Shown here piece after piece: positions 1-13,200 of a stretch of 64,000 nucleotides of DNA. The position numbers were made by a program, and so were the translations under genes. The stretch's first letter is position 1. Each line of letters opens with the position of its first letter. Under the pieces are notes generated by a model. It saw only the letters and a program-made list of their open reading frames with translations, did no database searches and was not told the DNA's origin. Origin of the DNA: Maylandia zebra (lineage: Eukaryota; Chordata; Actinopteri; Cichliformes; Cichlidae); NCBI RefSeq assembly GCF_041146795.1, contig NC_135167.1, forward strand, positions 6,668,454 to 6,732,453. The letters run 5' to 3'.

Positions 1-774
1 TTGCACTTATATTCATATATGAGAAAGAAAAGCTGTCCATGTTTAAGAACATGTGAGCAGTAAATGTTTGGGAAAATAACTAATCAATAAAGCAAGTAAT
101 CCTTTCTTTTCTACAATTAATTATTATTTATGATCAGCACATTTAGGAATTCTTGCACATTTCAAAATGTTTGCAATCCTGTGCAGAATCATCTAGCATG
201 CTTGAAGAGAAGATGGGCTATATTTGTGTTTATCATTACACCACAATGAAAAAGTGTTACAGGCTGCACTCACTACCACGCTGTTTACAGGGTAAAAGCC
301 ATACAGCCAGGGTAACAGGTCCTGATCTTTTAGAAATCTGAATGATAGAGCTATTAATCCCCAAGGTTTATGCCCCCCTAAAGCCCACAGCAGAAGTTCA
401 TGCATCAGTGTCTAGAAAATACCACATCTGATGTAAATACACCCTGGGACACAGAATGATTAATCATGTATTAATAATGTAAAAACACAATCTCATGTTC
501 TCTTACATTTGTTTGCCCACAGTTTTACAGTTTTATAAGACTGAGACACAATATTCATCTTCATCTAAAGCCAGTTATAAAGCTGATCTATAGCCAGCCC
601 ACTGCGATAGATTATGGATCATTCAAGGAAGGTTGCACTTGCACAGGAAGTGCATGAGGAATCTGCAGAAGAAAAGGTCAGCACTAAAGTAACTACTATG
701 ACTCAGACCTTCTCTGAATTACTTAAAAAATGGTTTGTCAAACTATAATCATGTGTCTTGGCTTCTGGTCTCAC
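1..774 (-). other. gnrhr intron 1 (5' part)
   Basis: The sequence lies downstream of the exon 1 donor on the minus strand. I looked for the expected second exon (end of TM4, extracellular loop 2, TM5) and third exon (TM6-TM7) and found neither. The sequence is AT-rich and has no clear repeat. Confidence 0.6.
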
Positions 775-1323
775 CTGTGGGATTGAGAGCAAGGCGCTCA
801 TGATCCAAGCCACCATTAGCATGACCCTGTTCCTTTTCCGGACCATAGCGATGCCCAGAGGGTTGAGGATAGCCGACTGTCTGTCCAGACTAATCACCAC
901 TGTGACAAAGGCACAGGAGTACATGGCCTGAAGCTTGAGGAACATGAGGAATCTGCAGGCCAGGTCGCCGGCCAGCCATTGAACTGTGATATTCCACACT
1001 GCATCTACAGGCATCACGATGAAGGTAACCAAGAGATCAGCTGCAGTCAAGTTGATTATCAGAACTCTAACATGGGACTTACGCTTGTGCCCATTGGCAG
1101 CCCAAAGCACAGCCAAATTGCAAAAAGTGGATATGCCACACAGGATAAAGGTAACAATCACTCTGATCTTCGCTGCAGTGGAAAAAGTAGGCAGCTGCAG
1201 AGCACCGTCCACTGATGTCCAGTTACAGTGAGGATCTGGCCATTCACAGCTGGCGTTGAGGTCAAGTCCTGATCTCTGCTGGTACATGACAGCTGCAGGA
1301 TCACAGCAGGAGGAGCCGTTCAT
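775..1323 (-). CDS. gnrhr: Gonadotropin-releasing hormone receptor, first coding exon (partial gene)
   Basis: This exon encodes the N-terminal 183 residues of a class A GPCR that binds GnRH and couples to Gq at the plasma membrane of pituitary cells (family knowledge). Three N-glycosylation sequons lie in the extracellular tail (N2, N23, N34). TM1 is at about 53-76. TM2 carries NLTAADLL, with the acidic residue typical of non-mammalian GnRH receptors. A cysteine in LACRF precedes TM3, which ends in ISLDRQSAILNPLGI. TM4 ends in ALLSIPQ. The exon ends in CAG followed by a GTGAGA donor, exactly between codons; the open frame beyond it is intron. The family breaks at a similar place in TM4. TM5-TM7 and the tail must lie left of the window. 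Fish have several GnRH receptor paralogues and I cannot say which this is. Confidence 0.93.
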
Positions 1324-3849
1324 TTTCTGACCCTCACCAAGAACCCAGCATTTTGCTCAGCTACATGTGGAGGCTGCAGTTGCTAAAGTGAGATCAAGCA
1401 TAAATATAATATACATGAGCTTATGCATGAAGTTGATGCACAAGATTTATCTGCATTGATTTGCATAATAGGACTAAAAAATATTAGTTCTGTGATTAAT
1501 ACAATCGGTGACAAAGAGGGAGCAGTCTGCTGCATAGAGCACATCTCTCGGATGTGCTCACTGAGGTGGAAAGACGCTGACTTCTTCTAACAACCCATCT
1601 TCTCTGAATAGAAGCAGCATCAACAACAACCAGTCAAGATAATTACACCCCAATGGCATCAATTTTATGAGTCAAAAATACTTACTATAATACTAATACT
1701 AAGTTTATTATATTTATGAGACAAAGTTTAGCATCTCTCACTTGTGAAAAAAAATGCAACTTAGCTGTGGCTTTTATGCGTCTAATAATATGTGTGTCAT
1801 TTAAAATGTAAATCAACAATTAGAAGTCGTAGTCAGCGTCAAAAACAGCACTGTGCCTGAAAACAAAAACAATTAAAAATACATTTATAAGTACTAAAGT
1901 ACAATAAAATAAAATAAAATAAACCCTCACATTTTGGTGTTGCAGATAACTGTACTTTCCAGACGGTGACCAAATCGAAGCCCACTCGTTTTATGGAAGT
2001 CCGAGATTCCGGTGCGGCTCCATGTCCCTGCAGCAGGCACAGTGCAGTGCTGAGCTTCTGAATAATAACTGAAGAATCTCAAATGTTCCCTCACAGTTTT
2101 ATCTCCGTACCCCTTCTGAGGAGCTCATCTCGGTTTTTATTACTCCCTCCGGTGAGCGCGTCAGCCGCTCTGTGGGCGCGGCTACACCAGGGTCCCCGCA
2201 TCTGATCCAGGGGCGTCAGTTTCAATGAAGCCCGAGCTCCGGCGAAGTTTCTAATTTTATCTCTGGCTGAATTAATTCAATGAGGCACTACAGCCCCTAT
2301 TAGCATCGCTATTATCCACAGCATCCCAAACCAGCTCTTGTTAACGACGTGAGATTGTTACTATAACAAGCATAATGTTTTCTTGTTGAGCTGGTGAAGC
2401 TTTATTGTTTCATCCCCCTAAAGCTTAATGTTTACTGATTAACTTCCATAAAGCAATTGTCTCTTTTGATGGCCTACACAGGTTTATTTGTTTGTTTCCT
2501 TTTGTTTTCTTTTTGTTTTGTTGTTTTTTTTAATGTTCCCTGTCAGGTAAGAAGCCCACAAATCTATTCTAGTATTACGTAATTAGTCGATTACTAATTA
2601 CGAAACTGGAAAATACTAAAAAATAAAACTTCAGTGTTGAGCTGAAGGCAAACACCTTACTCATGAGGTTGATTTCAGCATCTTGCTCCTGGATGCAGCA
2701 GGCCTACTGTAGCCCAATTCAGACTGTTAAAATACATATAAATTTGCTTTTAGATACCGTTTTCATCAAAGCATTTGTGCTCATGTAAAGCAGGAAAAGG
2801 TAGCACAAAACACCCACTCAGCAATGTTTTGTAGCTAAAAAGTTGCTTTAACTTATGTACTAATCAGAGGGTATTTCTCACCCAAATGACTCAAGAGTTA
2901 AATTTAAAAAAAATTACCTTAAATAATTTATTATATGGTTTAATCTATTTCCACAAGTAAAGCTAACTCAAAACTGGGTTTCATTTTCCTAAATTCCATA
3001 ATCTACACATGGTCCAAGCTTTTGTAGAGTTATGGTGGTCAGCTAGAGTTTAGACAGTTGAGTATAATTTTTTGTAGTTTGAGTTATTTTGAACAAGGCA
3101 CAAAATAATGATTGAAGAAAACCTGCAAGCAAACACTGGAAATGAGTTTCTCTCATTTTAGGGTCAACAAACTCAGAGTTATTTGCTAAACCTTCTTCCT
3201 GGAATAGGCCTCGGTGCACTTACATATAAATAAATCCACAGACTTCTACGCTGCAAGATGCATGTTGTATGCTGTTTGACCAAAAAGCTAGGGCTAAGAC
3301 TAAACGGAGACTAAAAGAAAACTGAAGATAAGATTCCACATGAATGTTACTAATGCACAATGCCTCCTGTTTGTAAATAACATTTAAATTTATAATAACG
3401 GATTATATGGCAGTGGGGAATAAATTTCACTACAGTAGATGTCTATCTGAAAGTGCTGTGATTAAAATTAATTTATCTGAATTTCAGGAGCGGGTCCACA
3501 CCTCCATACATACACATCTACTAGAAATGCTGTCAAAGTTAAAATGAGGATGTGGTCCCAGCTAGTTAACTTAGCTACACTAAAAATGTGTAAATCTTCC
3601 ACTGTTATTTTTTCAGTGGCATGTGGCAACACTGTGCAGAGCAGTTACTTAAACTCTGCTCCAACAGAGGTCGAATATCTTGTTAATAGTGTGACATCCT
3701 CACTGTGCACGACCCTGCATACTTTGGCTCTTCTAAAAAAAGAAGGAAACAAATCAGAAATTCCTGAAAATGCTGCAGTGAGAGAACTGACAGTGAGACC
3801 ACATTTCTCTCATATAGGCTTCTATTCTTTGGCTCACTATTAAATCAAG
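1324..3849. other. Upstream region of gnrhr, no gene seen
   Basis: On the minus strand this is the 5' flank of gnrhr. The start codon is preceded by GGTCAGAAA. A short GC-richer, CpG-containing patch at about 2100-2250 could be the promoter or a non-coding first exon, but no splice pair could be fixed. The rest is AT-rich. An open frame at 3544-3843 on the plus strand has no recognisable domain. Confidence 0.4.
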
Positions 3850-4262
3850 AAGGAAATTTAAAATCCTTTTCCTCACTTTCAAGGTCTTGAATAATCAGGC
3901 ACAATCTTATCTTCAAAACTGCATATTACCATTAAGCATATAGTTCAGACCCTGAACCCTTTCTCAGTAACACTGCATTAGGCTTAGGTTGCTCAGTTTC
4001 CCACGGTGCCCTAAATGATTCTTCGTCATTCATCTCTTTTCGCTCTCTGTGTGTGAATACACCATTTTGCATTTAATCAATGTTATCATTAAACTCTGCT
4101 CCATTAGTGTGTCTTTTGTCTTGTCTCAGTCCTTTCGTCTCCAAAAGGTCATCATGGCAGATGGCTCCCATTTCCTTGAGGCTGGATTTTCTGGGCATTT
4201 CTTCCTGTTAAAAGGGAGTTTTTCCTTCACACTGTCAGCAAATTCTTGCTCACAGTAACCAA
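3850..4262 (+). mobile_element. Non-LTR retrotransposon 3' fragment
   Basis: The sequence resembles the 3' tail of an abundant fish LINE. It begins with the end of the ORF (text around CAAGGTCTTGAATAATCAGG) and runs through the 3' UTR signature AAAAGGGAGTTTTTCCTTC at about 4210. It is old and internally deleted, with no intact reading frame. The clade (Rex1- or L2-like) is recalled, not computed. Confidence 0.6.
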
Positions 4263-4692
4263 CAACCAGCGATCGGGTAAACTGACATATTTAGAGTGCA
4301 AAAGGTGTTGTGACTATTTCTAGATTGAGAGCAGTAACTGCCTTTAGCCCTGTCATTAGCATTAGAAAGCACCTTCATTTTTACAAAAAAGTTGAGTAAA
4401 GTTCTCCTCAGTATCAGCAAAAACATCAATACACATATTTCCCAAAATGCTGATCCATTTTTAATAGAAATGTCAGCCTGTCGGTGTAGTGTTTCCACTG
4501 CAGAGAGATGACAAAAATACTATATAGTATACATCTATTTACTACATAAACCCTCTAGCTAGAAGTCTTTTTTGCCTCACTCATAGCTGGCTTCTTCCTC
4601 GCACGACAGTTTCTCAGCACATTAATGTGAGAACAAACACATCCCGCAGTCTTGCAAAATGTATATGTCTTTTCTTTTTTTCTTTATTTTAA

Positions 4693-4994
4693 CCTCCTAG
4701 GACCTGGCGTCCACATATGTGGACATCACATTTTGGGTTATTTAGACTAAAATACTCAATTTTGCTCTACATGGGCCTGATATCCAGTTACAAGGACATT
4801 ATACTGCTACTGTTCTATCAAAATTCTAAACCAATATCCTCATATGTGGCTCTTATTTTTCTTAAAAACAAAATAAGGGAAAGAAAAAAAAATCTGGTCA
4901 TGCTTTGTTTTTACATTCATCGGGCCCCAATATGCCCAAATATCAAAGAGAAATAAAAAAATGCATGCTGTGGAAGAGTTCGGGTCTTAGGAGG
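4693..4994. mobile_element. TTAA-flanked MITE, piggyBac-like
   Basis: This 302-bp element is bounded on both sides by TTAA (4689-4692 and 4995-4998), the target duplication used by piggyBac-type transposases. The termini are inverted: CCTCCTAGGACC at the left and GGTCTTAGGAGG at the right, 11 of 12 matching. A perfect 16-bp palindrome GTCCACATATGTGGAC (4709-4724) lies just inside the left terminus. There is no transposase frame, so it is non-autonomous. Confidence 0.8.
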
Positions 4995-4998
4995 TTAA

Positions 4999-7900
4999 TT
5001 ATAGCTACTATGAAAAAGGCCTTAATTTCTGCTCTTTTTATGAAGTAATAAAAGCACTCAAGAATACATTCAGTGTCAAATCTTGGGGGGAAATGCCTTC
5101 TTTTCGATACTGCTTGAAGATTTAGCAGCAGAATGGCTTTGCAAAATTGAAAATCTGCAATTTAACCAAAAGCGTTGCATGTAAAAATATCTGACTCCTT
5201 TGCATTGAGCAAAAAGTGATGGAAATGATGATGAGACAGAATGAAATTGTGGGAAAGCTGTTTAAGCCTGTTTTTATTTTTTCCACTTTGCGACGATTGT
5301 TTTAACAATGCGATAAGGCATCTGGTTTTACCAGAGGAGAGAAAAGCATCTATTTATCCCCTTACGAGTTGCACCTGAGCAGAAAATGTGAGCTATAATA
5401 AGATGCACTTCAGTTGTAAAGACCTGTAGAAGCAGATGTTAATTCATATATGAAGACATGAAGTCTGAATTATTTGCTGCAGCTTTACTAAGCGCCAGAA
5501 AGGAACATAGTTTTCCTATAAAAAACTTTTATGAAAACACCAGCTGTTCTGTCTTCTACCAGAGAGAAAGTCAAATAAAAGATTCAATTAGAAGCATGTC
5601 TGTTCATGCAGGGGAAATCAAATAATTACTGAAAGGCTGGATGATGCATTTTAATTATTGGTGCTGTTTTGAACAAAAAGGCACAGGAAAAGAAAGACTT
5701 AATGTCATGATATCCCTGACTTTCTAATAATTTGCAGCGGAGGATTATCCATTTTTCAAAGCAACGGAGAAGCTGATTGGTGCTTGCTGTTGGCTTATGT
5801 TGACACACTCTGGGCTACTGTCCAAACAAGCCACAATCTTTTCAGCTCCACAGAAATTAAACTCATTTTCACTTTAATCCACAGTGACCTTTGTGCTTGT
5901 CCTGAACTCAAGTATTATCACAAGTTAGATTAAGTCCTTTTTGGAAAGAAGTCATTGAAATCTTGGCTGGTAAAAACGGTTTTGCTTGGTAAAACTTTTC
6001 TGTATCTCCATGACTATGTCTGCTGTGACACAGATAGGTGTCATCTCCAGAAATATAGAGAGAAAACTGAGGTCTTACACTGATCGGCTTCATAATTGTG
6101 GTCAGAATTAAAGTTTGTCAATGGAAGAGTCAGATTCAGCCAGAATATAAAGAATGGGATGAATGGATAACAGATGAATCCTGGGCATTTTTTAAAAAAA
6201 GAGATCATTCATTGCTCATTATGAATCCTTCCACTTCAGCAATCCACAACATGTAATTGCACCTGCTGCTTTCACAACCCTGAGACAACTCTCCTTAAAC
6301 AGGTGTGCATACTCAAAAACTTCACTACTTGAAAAATCAAACTTTCTGCTAAATAAACTTTCAAGCACCATTATCCCACATCCCAAAGGTAATTTATTGG
6401 ATTCCGATCTCTCAACTGGGGAGGTCACTGAAATCCACTGATGTAAAACATGAAAACTCATTTTCATGTTTATGAAACTAGCTTGAGAAGATTTTTGCTT
6501 TGATGTGGTTCATTTTCACGGTAAGTAGCCACTAGAGGATGCTGAAAACTGTGGCCATAAGGGGACACACATGCAAGAACAACTCTCAAGGAGGATTTGG
6601 CTTTAAAATCTTTATAAAATGGCATTTAGGCACCCAAAGCGAAAAGAAAACACTCTCCACAGAATTACATCACGGTTGGCAACCTGGACATAACATAAGA
6701 CAGGCTGGCTTCATGCATTAAAGCTGTTCACACCAAATATTCACACCAAATACAAAGCCAACCATGTCAGCCTCAGATTTCTGTTCTGAGCTGACAGGAG
6801 TGCAATGCGACATCGTTTTCTGCTGTTGTTGCCCATCCCCCCTCAAGGTCAGACGTGTTGTGCTTTCTGATACACTGAGACTTTGTTTTCCTACTTATCA
6901 CAGCTGTGAAGACCAGTTACCTGACTTATCATAGCTTCTCTGTCAGTGCAAACAAGGCCAGCTGTAGTCTTTTGACCGCTCTCATCAGCAATTTAATTTT
7001 TTCTACCCTCAGAATTGCCAAACATAGGATTTTTTTTTCCAGTAATCTACTGCTGCTATAAAATAAGATACTAAAATGATACAAAAAATAAACATCGGCA
7101 TATGAGCATCTTTCCTTCAGTACCATCATTTTCTTTACCTGAAGGTCACCTAAATCAAACGGTTTTATTGAGTGATGTAGTTAACTTGAAGAATAGGCAT
7201 GAGCCTTGATTAAATGCTGAGTTGGCAGCATACACCATGTAAAAAGATTTTCTTCACACTGCAGAGTAATCACATTGAAGATAAGGCTTGCCAGGAGAAG
7301 ACAGCCAACTAAGTGAAACTGCAGCTTCACAGCCCATCGTAACGTACACTAATTAGAGACGGTCTTTAGTTCGTAGCTCAGCTGACATTTTACTACTATG
7401 TGTTATGAAGCCAGTGATTTACAGTAGCTTTAGATTATTCTTGTATTCATAATGTAATGATGGGGAAACAAGTGTTGCAGTGTTACCTCTGAGACTTCTA
7501 GATAATCCACATATTATCCATAAGACAAAATGGATAATCAAATTATTTAACAAATGGCAGGAAATAGCAGAAAAATGTTCTAACCATGCCAGTGCCAGTA
7601 CAATAATCAGATATAAACTATACCAAATAACAAAAACATAATCTGATTGTGTTTAAGGTGGTATTAGCTGAGGAGGAGCAATCAGACTCAGATAAATGAA
7701 GGAAATAGATGGGAAAATGTTATTTATAATCAATGTTTATGTTCAACTGAAAGTATGATACTAGTACATGTATGCAGTATTATACTCCAAACCAATAGGA
7801 TGACATTCTTGGGTCCCTCAGATCTGAGGTCCCTTTCTTTAAGGTTCTCAAGAGAATAGTGCATAATTTCCATTTCTCCCACAAAAGTATAAAAGAAAGC

Positions 7901-9915
7901 TGTGCTTGAGCCCCAGAGACCTGGGTCTACAGGGTCTAGGGGAGTAACTTTCAAGTTAATGGTCTCTCAAGACAAGTGGAAGCATGAAAAGACTTAATCA
8001 GTGCAAGGAGTGTTTACCATGAAGGTCTTTAAACTGTGGTGGAAACAAACAACCAATGGGCTAAAAGAACCTTAACAAAACTCCTGACAGTAAAAGTTAC
8101 AGATATGTAAAATGTAAAAATGTGGCTTTGTTGTTTGTGATGCAGGATCTTTGATCTTTGAAGTGATGGTACTAAAACCAACCAGTTAGCATTTAATGAA
8201 TAAATTAACAAAATACAGTAGTACCTACAGAATAGCTTCTTTGAACTGAACTGAACTGAACAAAACAATCAACAAACAAATATTTGATTTCCTATGCTAG
8301 CTAAATGTAAAGGATGGTGGGTATAGCAGCAGAAGAGGAGCCAAGGGCCGAACACTACAAACTACAGACTGATTATCCTTTTGTTCACCCAACATAACCA
8401 TTTGTAAAGTCCAATACAAAGCTAACAACATTCTCATTAAAACTCAAGTAGCACCAATTAATTTCGTTAACCAGTTAATCAAGTTAGAAGCACAAGGTGG
8501 AGCCTATCCTTCGTCCTCCAGTGTACTTAATGCTCTCAGCCTGGCCACCTCTATAAAATTGTCTTGGTCTGTCACTGCACACTGAGTAAACTCTCCTTTT
8601 ATAGTCCTGCTCTTCAATTTTATTATACAAGTATTTAAATGCTTTGGTAATATTAATTTAAGTAGCTGTCGTGCTAACTAATCACTCTTGAATTCAAAAT
8701 TTACCAACAGAAATAAAAATTCCAGATAAAAAAAATGAATAAAATATATAAGATTTTGTACGGTTGTCTACTTTTCCCCTATTAAATATCAGACCATTTC
8801 TGCAGGGCTGTTTTACCAAACCCCAGGACAACCCCTGCAGGATATGTATGTTTCAGTAAGAAGTCTTAAACAGAACAGAATAATAGCATGAGTGGCTTTC
8901 AGAGATGTTGTCCTGCATTACAACATAACCGAGATGCAATGTAAATTTGCATCTATTTTATGCCTCCTCACTCTGTGACCTTATTTAAATATCCTCCTTA
9001 TCTTTATTCAGTAATTTTATTTCAGCCGTGTTTCTGATTATTTAACAAACTGCAGTTTAAGCTGTTCTATTTAACCTAATTTAAATGACATGCTTCAACT
9101 AGCCCACCTTCATAGCTCACATATGCTGTCCATATCATATTATCTCCAAGCCAGGGAGAAAGCTTTATGCCATCCATTCCAATTACCACTCAGATGTACA
9201 ATGACAGAAAATAATTAACATGTCCGTTTGAACATAAGCTGTGGTCTACAGACCTCAGTGGACATTATGTAAAAAATCCTCAGGAATATGGAATATTGTC
9301 TGGAGTGTGGCTTTTTTCTGCTGGCAGCAGCAGGTCCAGAAAGTTGTGTTTCAATCAAGCTGAGCAAGAATCATGTGAGGTTGGCAAAGTCAAAATTAAT
9401 CTAAGATGATGGCAAGAAGTGCACTCTGCTGCCACATTTGAGGGGGTGTAGAGTGATTGTGAACATCACAGTGTTTGCAATGTGGACATTTGTAACACTT
9501 AAAGCAAAGAGGGGAAACATATAAAAACCACTATCTGCTGGTTCATCTCGTCTGAACAATCATTCATGTGATCTACATTTAAACCTGGCAGGTGTATTGC
9601 TGCGGCCTGAGTGAGTGCAGTGAATGAGGAGTGGTTCCATTTTCTCCTCCCTGTTGCTAGGCAATCGGTGGCAGAGCCAGTCACATGTTGATGTCATGTG
9701 GTGCCGTCACAGCCCTGGTTTTATTTTATTAAGTTAGCATTACCTTTTTCTTTTATTGTTGTAGAAAATAATCTCCAAATGTTTATGTTCAGCAAGATAT
9801 TGTTGCTAAAAGTAAATCGTTAACTTCAGGCTATAAATAAACGACATCACAAATCTCATTTAACTACTTGTTACTAAATTAATATAATCTCTGGTTCACT
9901 TAAAAGCATTCAGGA
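4999..9915. other. Intergenic, no gene seen
   Basis: This is AT-rich sequence with only short, domain-free open frames on both strands. A short run of TGAAC units occurs at about 8240-8262. I could not identify splice-bounded coding exons, RNA genes or further complete repeats. Confidence 0.45.
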
Positions 9916-9917
9916 GT

Positions 9918-10262
9918 GGGCTATTTAATAATAAGAGATATTTTATCCCATATTTGGGGAGTTCTTTTGTTACAGCAGCTGAAGTAGTAATATAAATAGT
10001 TTCTACATGTGGTATGAAAGAGAGAGCAGTAAAGTAGAATCAGGCTGTTACTGATCTTTGAAGTGACTGTAATATCGCTAAAGTAAACTGAACTTGCTGC
10101 TGCTGAGTGATAGAAACTCTCCATTATTTTGCTGCACATGTAAAAACAAAAATCTCAACTTACTTAAGAAATGTTTGTTGCTCATCCCATTTATGTGTAC
10201 AGCCTCTGTAGACTGTCAATGTGAACACCCAGGTACTTCTACCCCTCCGCCACATTAATATA
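9918..10262 (-). mobile_element. Decayed LINE reverse-transcriptase fragment
   Basis: On the minus strand, a stretch at about 10190-10243 translates to YLGVHIDSLQRLYT. A second stretch at about 10070-10140 gives MCSKIMESFYHSAAASS. Both resemble neighbouring blocks near the C-terminal end of the RT domain in fish non-LTR retrotransposons (YLGVHLD... and ...VCSKML..FYQS). Stops and frameshifts separate them, so this is a dead relic. Confidence 0.5.
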
Positions 10263-13200
10263 GTGTATTATCCCATGACAGATACAGGCTGTGTAGCTGT
10301 CCTCTTCCTTCTGAAGTTGATCACCTGTAACAGGGCGATATTTAGCAGCTGGATTTACAGTGAAGAAGACTAAGACAGTACAGTGGAAGCAAGAGGCATT
10401 TATTTCAACATATAGCTCTAAGGCCATGACAATCACTGGCATGTCAAGCCTTCTCACAGCACAAACAATCACTCTCCTGTCTAATGACAATTAGCTGCCT
10501 TAAATACTCTCATCTGTTAAGGACTAAAGCATTATTTTACTGTCAGTTGGGTTTTTCAAATTTTAACTTTCCACCAACATTTTACCATTTTCACATGATT
10601 AAATATTTTACCCTTAAAGCTCAATAATCATTATAAAAATGCCCCAAACCCCATGCACAACAATTCCCCACACTCCCTTAACAACTGGCCTCTCCTGGAA
10701 CCTTTAAATGGTGTCTGGACCTCTGTGAAGTAGTCAGATTCAAACGTCAAGGAAGGTGGTAGGGAAGCAGACTCTGCAGACATTTTGGGTTTTCAGAGGT
10801 GAGCAATTTATTTACAGTGGACCCCATCCTGCACGAAACTTAACAACCCCCCAAAGTAACGTAATTAGCAAAACTCAGCCATACATTGGGTTGGTAACAC
10901 AGCTCACCTCTCCTCTCTCATCAGAGTCTGGCAGAGACTGACTATATATAGGGCCATCAATCTCCCTTCAATTATTCCAGCCAGTACCACTCATTTGAGC
11001 TGAGAGATCTAAAACTCTACATAGTTGACTAAAAATGACAAAAACATTCTCACACTTCTAATTAGCACATTTACACAACTAAATGGCTGTATTGACAAAA
11101 AAAAAAAAAAAAAGATTCAACAAATCCCTTCGGACCTGGAAACAAACAAAAGGAAGCATTTCTATGGTAAAAGAAACCCCTCCTCTCAGTTCAACCTGCT
11201 GATGTCATGTGTGATGTCATCAGCACTTTAAAATTAGGAAATGCTAGGCAGGCCTTTCCCCACACCTGACCTACATGAAGACTGAAAAGAAAGAACAAAG
11301 TAAGCATGAACAAATGGCTTAATCTGTAACATAATAAAATATAAAGAAACATGTAACTGAGTATTTGCCTTAATTTGCAGAATGTTTGATTTGCCGGCAA
11401 CAGAATGCTTACATAAACAAACCCGGGATAGTTAGTGCAGCAATGTTACTTTGACAAATGGAAAATCATAGCAAATAAATACAGAGACAGAATAATGTGC
11501 AAAAGAAAAGGTCAACACATCTGGGACAAATGGAGAGCATTACAACTGCTCATCCACTTTGTCACGACCCCCCTGGGAAACATTTCCCCAAGCACCCTGG
11601 AGAGGACACTGAAAAAACAGGTGAGTTATCACATCTTAACAGACAACACAGAAATAGCTGAGCTGGATGTCTCATGTGTTGAGCTGAGTCACAGGATTTG
11701 GAGCACTGACTCACTTCGTCATCGTGTTGTTTGGTCATAAAACGCTCAAGAAGTTCAAGTCAACCTTTATATGACACAGGGATGGTCTAGGTTCAGTAAA
11801 GAGGGCAGGGAAGAGTAAATAACTGTGGCACAGCATATAATGTTTGTTGTTGTCAGTTAAGTTCAGCTAGAATTGTTTTCATTCATTTTTTTAAACTATA
11901 AAAATATCCGATAGCAAGAGAAGAAGCAAGTTAATAAAAATGTTAACTTCTCTCATCAGAAAATCTTGATCTTTTTAAAATTACTTTTACTTTTCATTTT
12001 TACTTTTACAATTTCATTCTTTAGTTAAAGTCCACAAAGACCTGTTCAATCAGCTTTGCTTATTCCACCTCTTGCCACACGTCACCTTTTAAAAAAAATC
12101 CTGAAAATGCCTCTGGCTAATGCATCTAGCAGGTTCTCTAGTCTTTGCTGAGTGCTTTGCAAATTGCTACAGAACTCAGTCACTGGTTTTTAGCTCTACC
12201 CAACCTCCTCAACCAAGGTTGTTTTTGTCTGGGGTCCTTTTCTCTTTATTTGGGATGGTGCATGTTGATGAACATACATGTAAAAAAAAGAAATTACATG
12301 AATGTAAACATACCAGATTATAGCCAAAGGCTAATTTCCATCTGTTGTCCAAAAAACATATCAAAAATGGACATAATAATTCATTAAAAAAAGTTTTTTT
12401 TTAAATTCAGAAAAAAGTCTGGCTGCTCAGTTTAGACTTTAGAGAGACAGCCAGCTCTCAGAAGAGAACAATTGGTTTCAAATCTTGGCTTTCTTACTCC
12501 CCCGGTTTGGACTCTCCACCTTATTAACTCTTCAATTAAAGTTTTCTCTGCTGTGTTTGTAGCTTGCACTTGAATCTCTCACTCTGAGTATTCCCAGGAG
12601 CACAACAGCCTCAGATGGCAAAGTAGCTGCTAGGAAGGACGGCACTGGAGGTCGGACTGTGTGTGGAACGAGGGATCGGCACAGCACAGTGAGGTTGTAA
12701 ACAAACAGCCATGAAGCTGAGCAGAGAGAAAGCAAATAGGTGATGAAATTAAAGGAAGATAAACACTGGAAAACATCAAAAGCTAAATTACTAGGAGAAA
12801 AAAAAGTTTTAGTCAGTCTAACAAACAACAATCTACCAGAGAACAGTTGAGGAGCAGGAGTACGTGCACTGCATAGCGATGAGCTGAGAGGCAGGTGAGC
12901 AGGATGAGGAGATAATGAGCTAACTGCAAGCAACTGTGCAGGATGAGTGGAGCCGAGAGCCAGAATAACAGAGACCCCACCCAAATCACTGCATAAATGC
13001 ACAAACAGGTGGCTACTGAAAAAGCAGGGAAACAATGTGGAGGTCTTCTTGTGGTTAAAAAACCTCCATAAAGCCTTGAAACAAAGCTTTGGAGGTGATT
13101 TTTTTTTAACTTATGTTTGATCAGTGTCTTACTGCATGATTGCTACTTGGGGCTTCCGAGACGTTCTTTGATTTTACGGTTTGGTTTTTATCCTGACATG

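Noticed and set aside
193-405. Minus-strand frame containing LYGFY, reminiscent of a GPCR TM7 end
   Set aside because: Only a few residues fit. There is no preceding acceptor or TM6/TM7 sequence, so it is probably chance and not a gnrhr exon.
703-774. Extension of the gnrhr frame by 23 codons
   Set aside because: It lies beyond a clear GTGAGA donor, and the residues do not resemble the receptor after TM4.
12532-13035. 167-codon open frame on the minus strand
   Set aside because: It is hydrophobic and Leu/Ser-rich, with no domain, no homologue that I recognise and no splice context. It looks like a chance frame in GC-poor DNA.
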